Made by a program: the position numbers and the translations under genes. A DNA stretch of 47,948 bases from Desulfatibacillum alkenivorans DSM 16219. Lineage in GTDB: Bacteria > Desulfobacterota > Desulfobacteria > Desulfobacterales > Desulfatibacillaceae. The DNA is taken from contig NZ_FQZU01000042.1 in NCBI RefSeq assembly GCF_900142135.1, positions 1 to 47,948 of the forward strand. The letters run 5' to 3'. Under the pieces are notes generated by a model that saw only the letters and a list, made by a program, of their open reading frames with translations, was not told where the DNA came from and ran no database searches. This document shows, piece after piece, positions 1 to 7,542 of the stretch (the stretch's first letter is position 1; every line of letters starts with the position of its first letter).

Positions 1-177
1 TTTTGACAGCCATCGCTTTCGTTTTTTGCCGAAATTCTCAATTTGCTCGTATGTGTCAGCCCCGGATACCACGGCGCATATGGCCATGACGATGATGTCT
101 ATTAGTTTATGCAGCGCGTTATGATGCCGGGGATCTTGCACGGTCTCGAAATACTGGTCTATGGTGCGTTCTTCCAT
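1..177 (-). mobile_element. ISAs1-family transposase, 5' part only (runs off the window)
   Basis: A minus-strand frame starts with ATG at 177 and stays open for 59 codons to the window edge. It begins MEERTIDQYFETVQDPRHHN and continues with HKLIDIIVMAICAVVSGAD and an EQIENFGKKRK stretch. This is the typical N-terminal domain that precedes the DDE catalytic domain in ISAs1 (H-repeat) transposases: a 'DPR' turn, a hydrophobic helix ending in SGAD, then a 'W/Y-E-I-E-F-G' helix. A strong Shine-Dalgarno (AAAGGAGG) lies just upstream of the ATG. The catalytic residues lie outside the window, so it cannot be judged intact or broken. No terminal inverted repeat could be placed between 178 and 300. 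Confidence 0.8.
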
Positions 178-625
178 GAGCGCCTCCTTTGTTTAAGTCG
201 CCCACAGACCTTACACCAGTGCTTTAAAAAAGTCTAGTTGAAAAATATTTATAAGTATTTCAAGTTATTATAGATGTGCTACCATATACTGCACCCTGAA
301 GCCCGTCTTTTTTTACATGCGTATGCCCTGCAAGGCGCCGGGATTCCGCCGAACGGGGGGGAACCCGACAAATAATGGCGAACGCTCGCTCTGATTTGAA
401 CTTTTACTTCCTGGATTCTATTATTTTTGTACCTCCCCTTGGCAATGAATGTAGAAATTTGGGTGGATCGTTTATTTTCGGGGCATTTTTGTCTTGACTC
501 ATGTTTAATAAGGTGGTTTTTGTATTCCTTCTAAGATGAAGCCAGTCGGCTTTGCCCATCGGAACCACCATAATACATAAACAGCCCAAGGGCGAGGGCC
601 CGGGCGGAAAAGCAGGAGGAGTAGG
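178..625. other. Intergenic region upstream of the SDR gene; no gene seen
   Basis: This 448-base stretch lies between the divergent transposase start and the SDR gene. It has an AT-rich patch at about 225-300, which could hold promoters and possibly the right boundary of the IS copy. No convincing coding frame, RNA gene or palindrome was found. A good ribosome binding site (AGGAGGAG) lies at the end, just before the SDR start. Confidence 0.4.
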
Positions 626-1534
626 ATGGCTGATATCAGATTTGACGGAAAAGTGGCTATAGTAACCGGAGCAGGCGCTGGAATCGGCAGGATGTACGCC
701 ATGGAACTGGCCGCCAGGGGCGCCAAGGTGGTGGTCAACGATCTCGGCGGCGCACGCGACGGCTCCGGGGCCAGCACCTCCGCGGCCGACAAGGTTGTGG
801 AAGAAATCAAGGCCGCCGGCGGCGAAGCAGCCGCCAACTACGACAACGTGGCCACCATGGAAGGCGGCGCCAACATCGTGCAGACCGCTGTGGATAATTT
901 CGGCAAGGTGGACATCCTGATCAACAACGCAGGCATTCTGCGGGACCGCTCCTTCCTGAAAATGACGGAAGAGGAATGGGATCTGGTGATCGCCGTGCAC
1001 CTTAAAGGCGCTTTCTGCGTGACCCAGCCCGCCGTCAAGCTCATGAAGGAAAACGGTTACGGAAGGGTCATCTTCACTTCCTCCACTTCCGGCCTGTACG
1101 GCAACTTCGGCCAGTGCAACTATGGTGCAGCCAAAATGGGTGTTGTGGGCATCATGAACACCCTCAAGCTGGAACTGGCCAAGTACGACATCAAGATCAA
1201 CACCATCGCCCCCACGGCGTACTCCCGCATGACCGAAGACATCATTGACGAGAAAATGGGCGCAAAACTTCGTCCCCAGTTCAACTCTCCCATGGTGCTT
1301 TACCTTTGCTCCGAAGACAATCAGACCACCGGCCAGATCTTCGTCATGGGCGCAGGCTGGTACGGCAGAACCGCCATCGTCTCCGGCGACGGCGTGTGCA
1401 TCGGAGACGCTGAAAGGGACATCACCCCCGAAGAAATCCGCGACAACTGGGACAAGATCGGCGATCTCGCCAACGACAAGCCCCACGACAGCGGAACAAG
1501 CATCTTCAGCTACATGATGCCTCTGCTTTCCTAA
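626..1534 (+). CDS. Short-chain dehydrogenase/reductase, 3-hydroxyacyl-CoA dehydrogenase-like
   Basis: This is a 302-residue SDR enzyme, predicted cytoplasmic and NAD(P)-dependent. The Rossmann glycine motif TGAGAGIG is at residues 14-21, NNAG at 100-103, serines at 152-155, and the catalytic pair Y166/K170 (YGAAK). The segment after the first strand (NDLGGARDGSG) is characteristic of the (3R)-hydroxyacyl-CoA dehydrogenase domain of peroxisomal multifunctional enzyme type 2 (HSD17B4). The protein is longer than a minimal 250-residue SDR, with an extra C-terminal segment of about 60 residues as in that subgroup. The likely role is oxidation of a beta-hydroxyacyl-CoA in fatty-acid or hydrocarbon degradation; the substrate is inferred. 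The start is fixed by AGGAGGAG a few bases upstream. It appears monocistronic, with an intrinsic terminator right after it. Confidence 0.85.
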   Translation: MADIRFDGKVAIVTGAGAGIGRMYAMELAARGAKVVVNDLGGARDGSGASTSAADKVVEEIKAAGGEAAANYDNVATMEGGANIVQTAVDNFGKVDILINNAGILRDRSFLKMTEEEWDLVIAVHLKGAFCVTQPAVKLMKENGYGRVIFTSSTSGLYGNFGQCNYGAAKMGVVGIMNTLKLELAKYDIKINTIAPTAYSRMTEDIIDEKMGAKLRPQFNSPMVLYLCSEDNQTTGQIFVMGAGWYGRTAIVSGDGVCIGDAERDITPEEIRDNWDKIGDLANDKPHDSGTSIFSYMMPLLS

Positions 1535-1586
1535 TGACAGGTTGTAATCGCCCCTTGTCGTGACAAGGCGGCTGTTATGAGGCCAA

Positions 1587-1626
1587 GCCGGCCGTTCGGG
1601 ATTCGCCCGGGCGGCCGGTTTTTTTT
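1587..1626 (+). terminator. Rho-independent terminator after the SDR gene
   Basis: A GC-only stem pairs CCGGCCG (1588-1594) with CGGCCGG (1612-1618) and is followed directly by a run of eight T (1619-1626). It lies 53 bases past the SDR stop codon and is oriented to end that transcript. Confidence 0.85.
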
Positions 1627-2091
1627 GGGGGCGTCATAGATTCATGCACCGACAGCCCCCCGGCGCCTGCCGCTGCATTTTGATCGTTGCACCCGAGCGG
1701 CCTGTTGGGGAATCCAGGGGCCGTTTCCTCGTGTATTTGGAGCGGCCATGGCAGCGTGGTGCACCGCCATGTCCGCAGAGCAACACGCCGTTCGGCTGTA
1801 TGGTCAGCTGACGTCCTATAACGCGCCTTCATGGACAGCGTTCCCAATGCCTGAAATCAAAGACGCTTTAATCGTTCCACGGCCGTTTTTTCACGAAACG
1901 GCCTTCAAACGAAATGCAACTATTCCAAAATAATCCATAATTTTATGGAGCTATAAGGTTATTGATTTTTTGAGAGGCGTCCATGGAATGCTTGGAAAAA
2001 ATCCGGATTGGCCTTCTATTTGCATCGATATTCTCAGAACGAAGCCAAAAACTGTTCATGGGCATTACGGCAAAGAGGAGGGACGTACTCA
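1627..2091. repeat. Repeat-rich non-coding region before the hydrolase gene
   Basis: No credible gene lies here. Two elements recur downstream of the hydrolase. One is a CCCGAGCG...GGGAATCCAG segment (about 1690-1720; recurs at 3371-3396). The other is a roughly 60-base element at 1922-1982 ending in TTGAGAGGCGTCC (recurs at about 3285-3347 and, more diverged, 3608-3666). A perfect hairpin pairs GGCCGTTT (1881-1888) with AAACGGCC (1896-1903). The region looks like accumulated small repeats rather than ordinary promoter DNA. Confidence 0.6.
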
Positions 2092-2970
2092 ATGGAAACA
2101 AAGCATCACACCCTGAATGAAGGAAGAATCCTGGCCTATGGCGAGTTTGGGAAACCGGGCGGCGTCCCGGTGTTTTATGCGCACGGCGGCCCTGGGTCCC
2201 GCCTGGAAGGGGCCTTATTTCATTCCAAAGCCCTGGAGCGGGGGTATCGATTTATTGCCACGGATCGCCCGGGCATGGGAGAATCAACATTCCTGGAAAA
2301 CCGAAAGCTGCTGGACTATCCAAAAGACCTGGAAGAGCTTGCAGACGCTTTGAATATTGGGAGATTCGGCGTCATGGGATGGTCGGGAGGAGGCGCCCAC
2401 ACCACGGTTTGCGCGTATGCTTTGCCGGAGCGCCTGCTTTTTAACATCACTTGCGCAGGCTATACGAATTTTTCGGAACTGCCCGACGCGGAAAAATACC
2501 TGGAATCCAAGGCGGATCAGGTTGCCGTCGGCCTGTCCAAATCCCACCCCCGCCTGTTTAAAATGTTTTTCGACTTGATGAATTTCAGCGAAAAAGTCGC
2601 CCCGGAAGCCGCCTATGACGCCTTTATGAAAAAACTGTGCCCCAGCGATAAGGAAATATCCGCGCAGCCGGAATTCAAGGAATTGTTTCTTAACGATCAG
2701 CGCGAAGCCTTCAAGCAGGGGGCGCAGGGCGTGACCACGGACGCGGCGGTCCATTATGTGGACTGGGGATTTTCCTTGTCCGAAATACAATGCAGGCTGC
2801 ACGTATTTCACGGAACGGCGGATCACATGGTTCCTTTTGAATTCGGTTTGAACCTGGAGCAAAATGTTCCGGACTGCATCCTCCACAGGCTGGAAGATCA
2901 GGGCCATTTGTTTCCCTACAAATACATGGATGCTATTTTTGACGCTGCAGACGAGGAAATCAAGGGATGA
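2092..2970 (+). CDS. Alpha/beta hydrolase
   Basis: This 292-residue alpha/beta-fold hydrolase is probably cytoplasmic, as no signal peptide is seen. The oxyanion-hole motif HGGPGSR is at residues 31-37, the nucleophile elbow GWSGGG at 96-101 (Ser98), the likely acid Asp244 in GTADHMVP, and the base His272 in QGHLF. HGGPG at the oxyanion hole is shared with proline iminopeptidases and related esterases, but the substrate cannot be named. I chose the ATG at 2092 because GAGGAGGG lies just upstream. A TTG 84 bases earlier is in frame but has no ribosome binding site and would sit next to a repeat. The gene stands alone, with repeat-bearing DNA on both sides. Confidence 0.8.
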   Translation: METKHHTLNEGRILAYGEFGKPGGVPVFYAHGGPGSRLEGALFHSKALERGYRFIATDRPGMGESTFLENRKLLDYPKDLEELADALNIGRFGVMGWSGGGAHTTVCAYALPERLLFNITCAGYTNFSELPDAEKYLESKADQVAVGLSKSHPRLFKMFFDLMNFSEKVAPEAAYDAFMKKLCPSDKEISAQPEFKELFLNDQREAFKQGAQGVTTDAAVHYVDWGFSLSEIQCRLHVFHGTADHMVPFEFGLNLEQNVPDCILHRLEDQGHLFPYKYMDAIFDAADEEIKG

Positions 2971-3448
2971 GGATTTTAACCGCCATTCCAGGGCGTCCTG
3001 GCAAGGCAGTATCCCGCCTGGGTCGCATAAGCGACCTGTAATTCGATCGTTCAGAGTGTCGAATCCCTATATTATGAACAAAGGGATGGCCTCCATCAAG
3101 ACGGGTGGCCCAGGCAAAGCAGTATCCTGCCTGGGCGCGCCAGCGCAGTAGGTGCGACCTTTTTTGCATGTGGAAACCGGAAACTTCCAGCGGACGGACG
3201 CTCTGTCCAAAACCGAACAAAACCAGAAATTCGACCCACCCTGTCCGCCGCCGAACTGACCCAATCTTCAAACGATCTGAAAATCATCCAAAAATAATCC
3301 ATGATTTTAATGGTATACGAAGTTATTGAGTTTTTGAGAGACGTCCCCGAGAACACGAGAACACCAACATCCCGAGCGTCCCTGTCGGGAATCCAGCGTC
3401 TCCATTTTTTAAGATATCGCATCAAATCAATGCGTTGCGGAAAGAGAC

Positions 3449-3479
3449 GTAGGTTGGGTAGAGCTTGCGAAACCCAACA
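3449..3479. repeat. REP-like palindrome (GTAGGTTGGG...CCCAAC type)
   Basis: The element is imperfectly palindromic: GTTGGGT at one end can pair with ACCCAAC at the other across a short loop. This type (GTAGGTTGGGT..., then CGAAACCCAAC) is, from general knowledge, widely dispersed in bacterial genomes as a REP-like sequence and is often associated with IS200-like RAYT transposases. No RAYT gene is in this window. Confidence 0.6.
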
Positions 3480-3644
3480 AAATTAAATGGTTGTCAGTAA
3501 TAACCTGTACTGGCGCACTCTGTTTCCAATCCCAGAAACAAAACCAATTTCAATCGCTCCTCCGCCTTCTCACTTCAAAAACGCCCACAAACAACCCAAT
3601 AGATGCTACGAATAATACATGACATCAGAAAGATATACAGTTAT

Positions 3645-3705
3645 TGAGTTTTTGAGAGACATCCCCCAAAGTCTTTGAGTTTTTGAGAGACATCCCCCAA
3701 AGTCT
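3645..3705. repeat. Tandem direct repeat, two copies of 30 bases
   Basis: Two identical 30-base units occupy 3645-3674 and 3676-3705, one base apart. Each begins TGAGTTTTTGAGAGACATCC and ends CCCAAAGTCT. The core (GAGTT-TTTGAGAGAC-TCC) also ends the dispersed elements at 1982 and 3347, and resembles the GAGTTCTTGGGGACGTC units at 47.6 kb. Confidence 0.75.
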
Positions 3706-3871
3706 CCGGGATTGGAGGTTTTGGACTAATTGTTTGAGCAGATTCTCAGCATTGTAAGTCCTGGAATTCGGAATCTCGGGAAACTGCGCATCAAATTGAA
3801 TAAATACTTTATGCTTCATGATCGACGCCTACGGTGTATTGAGAGACCCTGGGATGCGATTTGGCTGTCTC

Positions 3872-5914
3872 CTATTTACTCGCGGCCAAAACCAACGCCG
3901 TTCTGGAAGGCAGGTACAGGCTTAGGTAGTTTTCGTCCTTTTGGGGGCCGGGCTGGGTGAAGTGTTGGATGTCCCGATCCTGCCTGCCGTGGCCTCCGTA
4001 GGCTTGGCGATCCGTATCCAGGATGATGGAATAAGCTCCGGCCGGGGCGGGGATTATGCAGTCCGCATAGGATTCCGTGGGATGGAGGTTGAAGGCGAAG
4101 ACCAAACCATGGCGGAAAAAGGCCAGAATTTTTTTGTCTTCATCCTCTCTTAAAATCACGGGCGCCTGGCCCGAGGGCAGGGCGCTTTTTTTTGCAGTCT
4201 CGATCATGTCCCGGTCGAACCGCCCCAAGAGGCCGTAGCGCAGATTGGGCGCGTCCATCAGGCTCCATTGCCGGCGGGCATAGTGATAGGACCAGCCGTT
4301 GCCTTCCCTGGGGAAGTCGATCCATTCCGGATGCCCGAACTCGTTGCCCATGAAGTTCAGATACCCGTCCCCGGCTGTGGCCAGGGTGATCAGCCGGATC
4401 ATCTTGTGGAGGGCCATGCCCCGGTCCACCCGGAGGCTTTCGCGATCCAGGGACATGTACCAGAACATATCGTCCTCCAGCATGCGGAAGATGAGGGTCT
4501 GGTCGCCCACCAGAGCCTGGTCGTGGGATTCGGCGTAGCTGATGGTTTTTTCGTCGGCCCGTTTGTTGGTCAGCTCGTGCCACAATCTTCCCATGTGCCA
4601 GTCTTCGTCCCGTTGGTCCTTCAGGAGCTTGATCCAGTAGTCGGGCACGCCCATGGCGAAGCGGTAGTCAAAGCCGTACCCGCCTTGCTTTTCGTCCATG
4701 GCCAGGCCGGGCATGCCGGAGACGTCTTCGGCCACGGTGATGGCGTTGGGATTCAAGGTGTGGATCAGGCGGTTGGCCAGGGCCAGATAGGCCAGGGCGT
4801 CTTCGTCCGTGTTTTCGGTATAATAATCGTCGTAGCAGGTGAAAGCCTTGCCCAGGCCGTGATCTTGATACAGCATGCTGGTGACGCCGTCGAACCGGAA
4901 CCCGTCCACGTGGAACTCGTCCAGCCAGTAGCGGCAGTTGGACAGGAGAAAGTGCAGCACCTGGGGCTTGGAATAGTCAAAGCAGCGCGATCCCCACGCC
5001 GGATGAGTTCCGCGCTCCCCGTCGTGAAAATATTGATAGGGCGTGCCGTCAAAGCACGAAAGCCCCTCCACCTCGTTGGAAACCGCATGGGAATGGATGA
5101 TGTCCATGACCACGGCGATCCCCATGCCGTGGGCTGCGTCGATCAATTCCTTGAGCTCCTCGGGCGTCCCGAACCGGGAGGAGGGCGCATAAAAGCTGGA
5201 AACCTGATACCCGAAGGATCCGTAATAGGGGTGTTCGGGCAGGGCCATGACCTGGATGGTATTATAACCGGCCTTTTTAATGCGCGGCAGGATTTTTTCG
5301 CGAAATTCGTTGAAGCAGCCGACCTTGGGCTCTTCCTGGGCCATGCCCACGTGGGTTTCGTAGATTAATATAGGCTTTTCCGGGATGAAATCCGTGTGCT
5401 TCCAGGCGTAGGGCTTGTCCGGCTTCCAGACCTGGGCGTTGAATATGCCGGTCTGCCAGTCCTGGACCACGCGGCGGGTGTAGGCAGGGATGCGGTCTCC
5501 CTCGCCCCAGGCCCATTTGATTTTCAGGCGATAGACGTCTTCATGATGCAAAGCCCGCCGGGGCAGGCGGATTTCCCAGGCGCCGTTTCCGTCGATTCTT
5601 TGAAGGCGGTGGGATTCCTTTTCCCGCCATTCGGTGAAAGGCCCAATCAGATACACTGCGTCGGCGTTGGGCGCCCATTCCCGGAAGATCCACTCGCCGT
5701 TCCGGAAATGCAGCCCGAAAAACTCGTGGCCCGAGGCGATTTCCTCCAGGCTTTTTCCCTTGGGGACAAGCCGGTCGTGCATGGCGCGGATTTTGTCCTC
5801 GCGCCGGAGAATATCCTGTAAAAAAGGCTTGAGCAGCGGGTCCGAACGAACCAGACCGGGCGCCTTTTCCTTGGACCCGCCTTGTTTGGGCATTTTAGGA
5901 TTTGGTTTTTTCAT
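3872..5914 (-). CDS. glgB: 1,4-alpha-glucan branching enzyme, eukaryote-type (GH13_8-like)
   Basis: This 680-residue branching enzyme cuts alpha-1,4 links in glycogen and rejoins the chain as alpha-1,6 branches. It has an N-terminal CBM48-like domain (about 60-150) and then the GH13 barrel. Conserved regions are DIIHSH (271-276), GFRFDGVTS with nucleophile D342, AEDVSG with acid/base E396, and ESHDQ with H464/D465. The wording of these regions (HSHAVSN, YFHDGERG, WGSR, AEDVSGMPG, YAESHDQALVGD) matches the plant/animal/fungal branching enzymes (GH13_8) rather than the usual bacterial GlgB (GH13_9); this is from memory of the families. It is last in the glg block, and its ATG lies inside the end of glgA (20-base overlap), suggesting coupled translation. 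Confidence 0.9.
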   Translation of the reverse strand: MKKPNPKMPKQGGSKEKAPGLVRSDPLLKPFLQDILRREDKIRAMHDRLVPKGKSLEEIASGHEFFGLHFRNGEWIFREWAPNADAVYLIGPFTEWREKESHRLQRIDGNGAWEIRLPRRALHHEDVYRLKIKWAWGEGDRIPAYTRRVVQDWQTGIFNAQVWKPDKPYAWKHTDFIPEKPILIYETHVGMAQEEPKVGCFNEFREKILPRIKKAGYNTIQVMALPEHPYYGSFGYQVSSFYAPSSRFGTPEELKELIDAAHGMGIAVVMDIIHSHAVSNEVEGLSCFDGTPYQYFHDGERGTHPAWGSRCFDYSKPQVLHFLLSNCRYWLDEFHVDGFRFDGVTSMLYQDHGLGKAFTCYDDYYTENTDEDALAYLALANRLIHTLNPNAITVAEDVSGMPGLAMDEKQGGYGFDYRFAMGVPDYWIKLLKDQRDEDWHMGRLWHELTNKRADEKTISYAESHDQALVGDQTLIFRMLEDDMFWYMSLDRESLRVDRGMALHKMIRLITLATAGDGYLNFMGNEFGHPEWIDFPREGNGWSYHYARRQWSLMDAPNLRYGLLGRFDRDMIETAKKSALPSGQAPVILREDEDKKILAFFRHGLVFAFNLHPTESYADCIIPAPAGAYSIILDTDRQAYGGHGRQDRDIQHFTQPGPQKDENYLSLYLPSRTALVLAASK

Positions 5915-7460
5915 CAGAAGATGACTGGGAGGATTTCTTTCCGCCCCCGCCGCCTATCAGCGGCCTGTGGAGCATTTTTTCGTAAAGATCAATATACGCC
6001 CGTGCGTTAACTTCGTGATTGAAATTCTCCTTGCCGTGGAGCATCACCCGCTTGACCTGGGCTTCCCGCACTTCCGGAGGCAGAAAGTAAAACTCCATGG
6101 CCTTGTCAATGGCCCACCAAAGGCCTTGCGTGTCCTGGAACCGGTACAAAAAGCCGTTGCCCTTGTCTTGCTGGGCGTTCATCTGCCAGACCGTATCATG
6201 CAGGCCGCCGGTGTCGTGGGCCACGGGCAGGGACCCGTATATGGCGCCGATCATCTGGGGCAGGCCGCAGGGCTCGAAGCTGGACGGCATGAGCACAAAG
6301 TCCGAGGCCGCAAAGGCGATGCGGGAAAGCCTTTCGTCGAAATTCTGGACGGCCACCCTTTCCTCAAAGCCATGATGCAGCACAATATCCCGGAATATTT
6401 TTTGATACTCGCCGTTGGCCACCACCACGATCTGCAAATTGTTGTCCCAATACTTGGAAATTACATCGTACATGATGTCTGCAAGAAGCTGGCAGCCTTT
6501 CTGCACCGGATCCAGCCGGGACGGCCAAAAGAAAATCGGAGCCTTGTCGTCCTGAAGCAGGCCCAGGTTTTGCTGGATATAGCGCTTGTTTTCCAGCTTG
6601 CCGCGCACGTGGTCGTCCGGCCCGTATGCGGCGGGCAGGGATTTGTCCGTAGCCGGATTGTACGACGGGTCCGGGGCGTTTAAAATGCCTGTGGCGCACT
6701 CCGCATGCCATTTGTTGGCCAGCTCCTGCTTGATGGGCTCCTGGATGAAATGATGCTGGCCTTCGATGATTTCCATCAAAAAGGTTTGGCTGACCGTGTT
6801 AACGAAGTGAGCGCCGAATACGCCGCTGGTCAAAAAGTCCACCTTGTTGTTGTTGCGGCTTTCTTCGTAATTTTCCGGCGGGCGCTCATAGAATAATCCC
6901 TGCCAGAACGACGCCGCGTCAACACCCCGATCCTCGATCTGTTCCAGGGTGTATTTTTCCGTATGGATGTTGTGAATGGTGAACAAGCAGGGAATGCCCA
7001 TCCACCGCGCCTGGCCCGGGATAAGCCCGGTCATCCAGTCGTTGCAATGGATCAGGTCCGGCTGTACCCGGGGGATGATATGGTTGATGACCTCCCGTTG
7101 AAAGGCCAGGGAGATTTTAAAATTTTCCTGGGGATAGTTGGAATACACCCCGCTTTGATAGAAAAAAGCGCGGTCTTCCGCCAGATGAATGCGGTCTTCG
7201 GGCATGTTGCTGCGTATGGTGCTCAATTCCTTGCGCATAACAGGCCCCACGCCCGAGTAAAATACGGTGCGGAAATCCGGCAAGGCCACGTGCACGTCAG
7301 CGCCTTGCTTGAACAGGGCCGAGACCAGGGCCGCCGAAACGTCGGCAAGGCCTCCGGCCTTGGCGCGAAAATAGTTGGCCATATTCCCCATGCCGGGGGG
7401 CAGGTAAGTCACTTCGGGGGTTACAATTAAAACCCTGGGCTTTTTTGTGTCTTTAACCAT
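5895..7460 (-). CDS. glgA: Glycogen synthase (GT5)
   Basis: This 521-residue GT-B glucosyltransferase extends alpha-1,4-glucan from ADP- or UDP-glucose in the cytoplasm. The N-terminal nucleotide-sugar loop KAGGLADV is at residues 34-41, CNDW at 139-142 and HNIH at 163-166. The C-terminal phosphate-binding segment SRLDPVQKG is at 314-322, with the catalytic-region FEPCGLPQ at 395-402 followed by DTGGLHDTV. It is somewhat longer than E. coli GlgA (477), mainly from an insertion before KAGGL and the charged C-terminus. It sits between the debranching enzyme (82-base gap upstream) and glgB (20-base overlap downstream). No glgC (ADP-glucose pyrophosphorylase) lies in the window, so the donor nucleotide cannot be decided from context. 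Confidence 0.92.
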   Translation of the reverse strand: MVKDTKKPRVLIVTPEVTYLPPGMGNMANYFRAKAGGLADVSAALVSALFKQGADVHVALPDFRTVFYSGVGPVMRKELSTIRSNMPEDRIHLAEDRAFFYQSGVYSNYPQENFKISLAFQREVINHIIPRVQPDLIHCNDWMTGLIPGQARWMGIPCLFTIHNIHTEKYTLEQIEDRGVDAASFWQGLFYERPPENYEESRNNNKVDFLTSGVFGAHFVNTVSQTFLMEIIEGQHHFIQEPIKQELANKWHAECATGILNAPDPSYNPATDKSLPAAYGPDDHVRGKLENKRYIQQNLGLLQDDKAPIFFWPSRLDPVQKGCQLLADIMYDVISKYWDNNLQIVVVANGEYQKIFRDIVLHHGFEERVAVQNFDERLSRIAFAASDFVLMPSSFEPCGLPQMIGAIYGSLPVAHDTGGLHDTVWQMNAQQDKGNGFLYRFQDTQGLWWAIDKAMEFYFLPPEVREAQVKRVMLHGKENFNHEVNARAYIDLYEKMLHRPLIGGGGGKKSSQSSSDEKTKS

Positions 7461-7542
7461 GATCCTATCTTAATCCCGGGCAAGCCCGAATCACTGCATT
7501 ACAGGGAGCGGCGCGCCGTCCGTCCCCGGATTTTCAGTCAAA

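Larger units (their letters stand above)
2971..3871. repeat. 900-base non-coding repeat cluster
   Basis: No supportable gene lies between the hydrolase and the end of glgB. At least five repeat types are packed here. Two copies of a GGCAA(A/G)GCAGTATCC hairpin element are at about 3000-3037 and 3113-3157. A TCCAAAAATAATCC...GAGAGACGTCC element is at 3285-3347. A CCCGAGCG...GAATCCAGCG segment is at 3371-3396. A GTAGGTTGGG...CCCAAC palindrome is at 3449-3479. A direct repeat of about 30 bases is at 3645-3705. Frames through this stretch are short and recognisably non-protein. Confidence 0.65.

Noticed and set aside
404-1486. Long open frame on the minus strand opposite the SDR gene
   Set aside because: It is the antisense shadow of the SDR gene, rich in Gly/His/Val with no domain, and the plus-strand gene has clear catalytic motifs and a ribosome binding site.
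1748-1933. Possible small gene of 61 codons before the hydrolase
   Set aside because: No ribosome binding site or domain, and it runs into a dispersed repeat element.
3645-3705. CRISPR array
   Set aside because: Only two units, separated by one base with no spacers, and no cas genes in the window.
4268-5368. 366-codon plus-strand frame opposite glgB
   Set aside because: Antisense shadow of a high-GC gene with conserved GH13 regions; its composition is typical of shadow frames.
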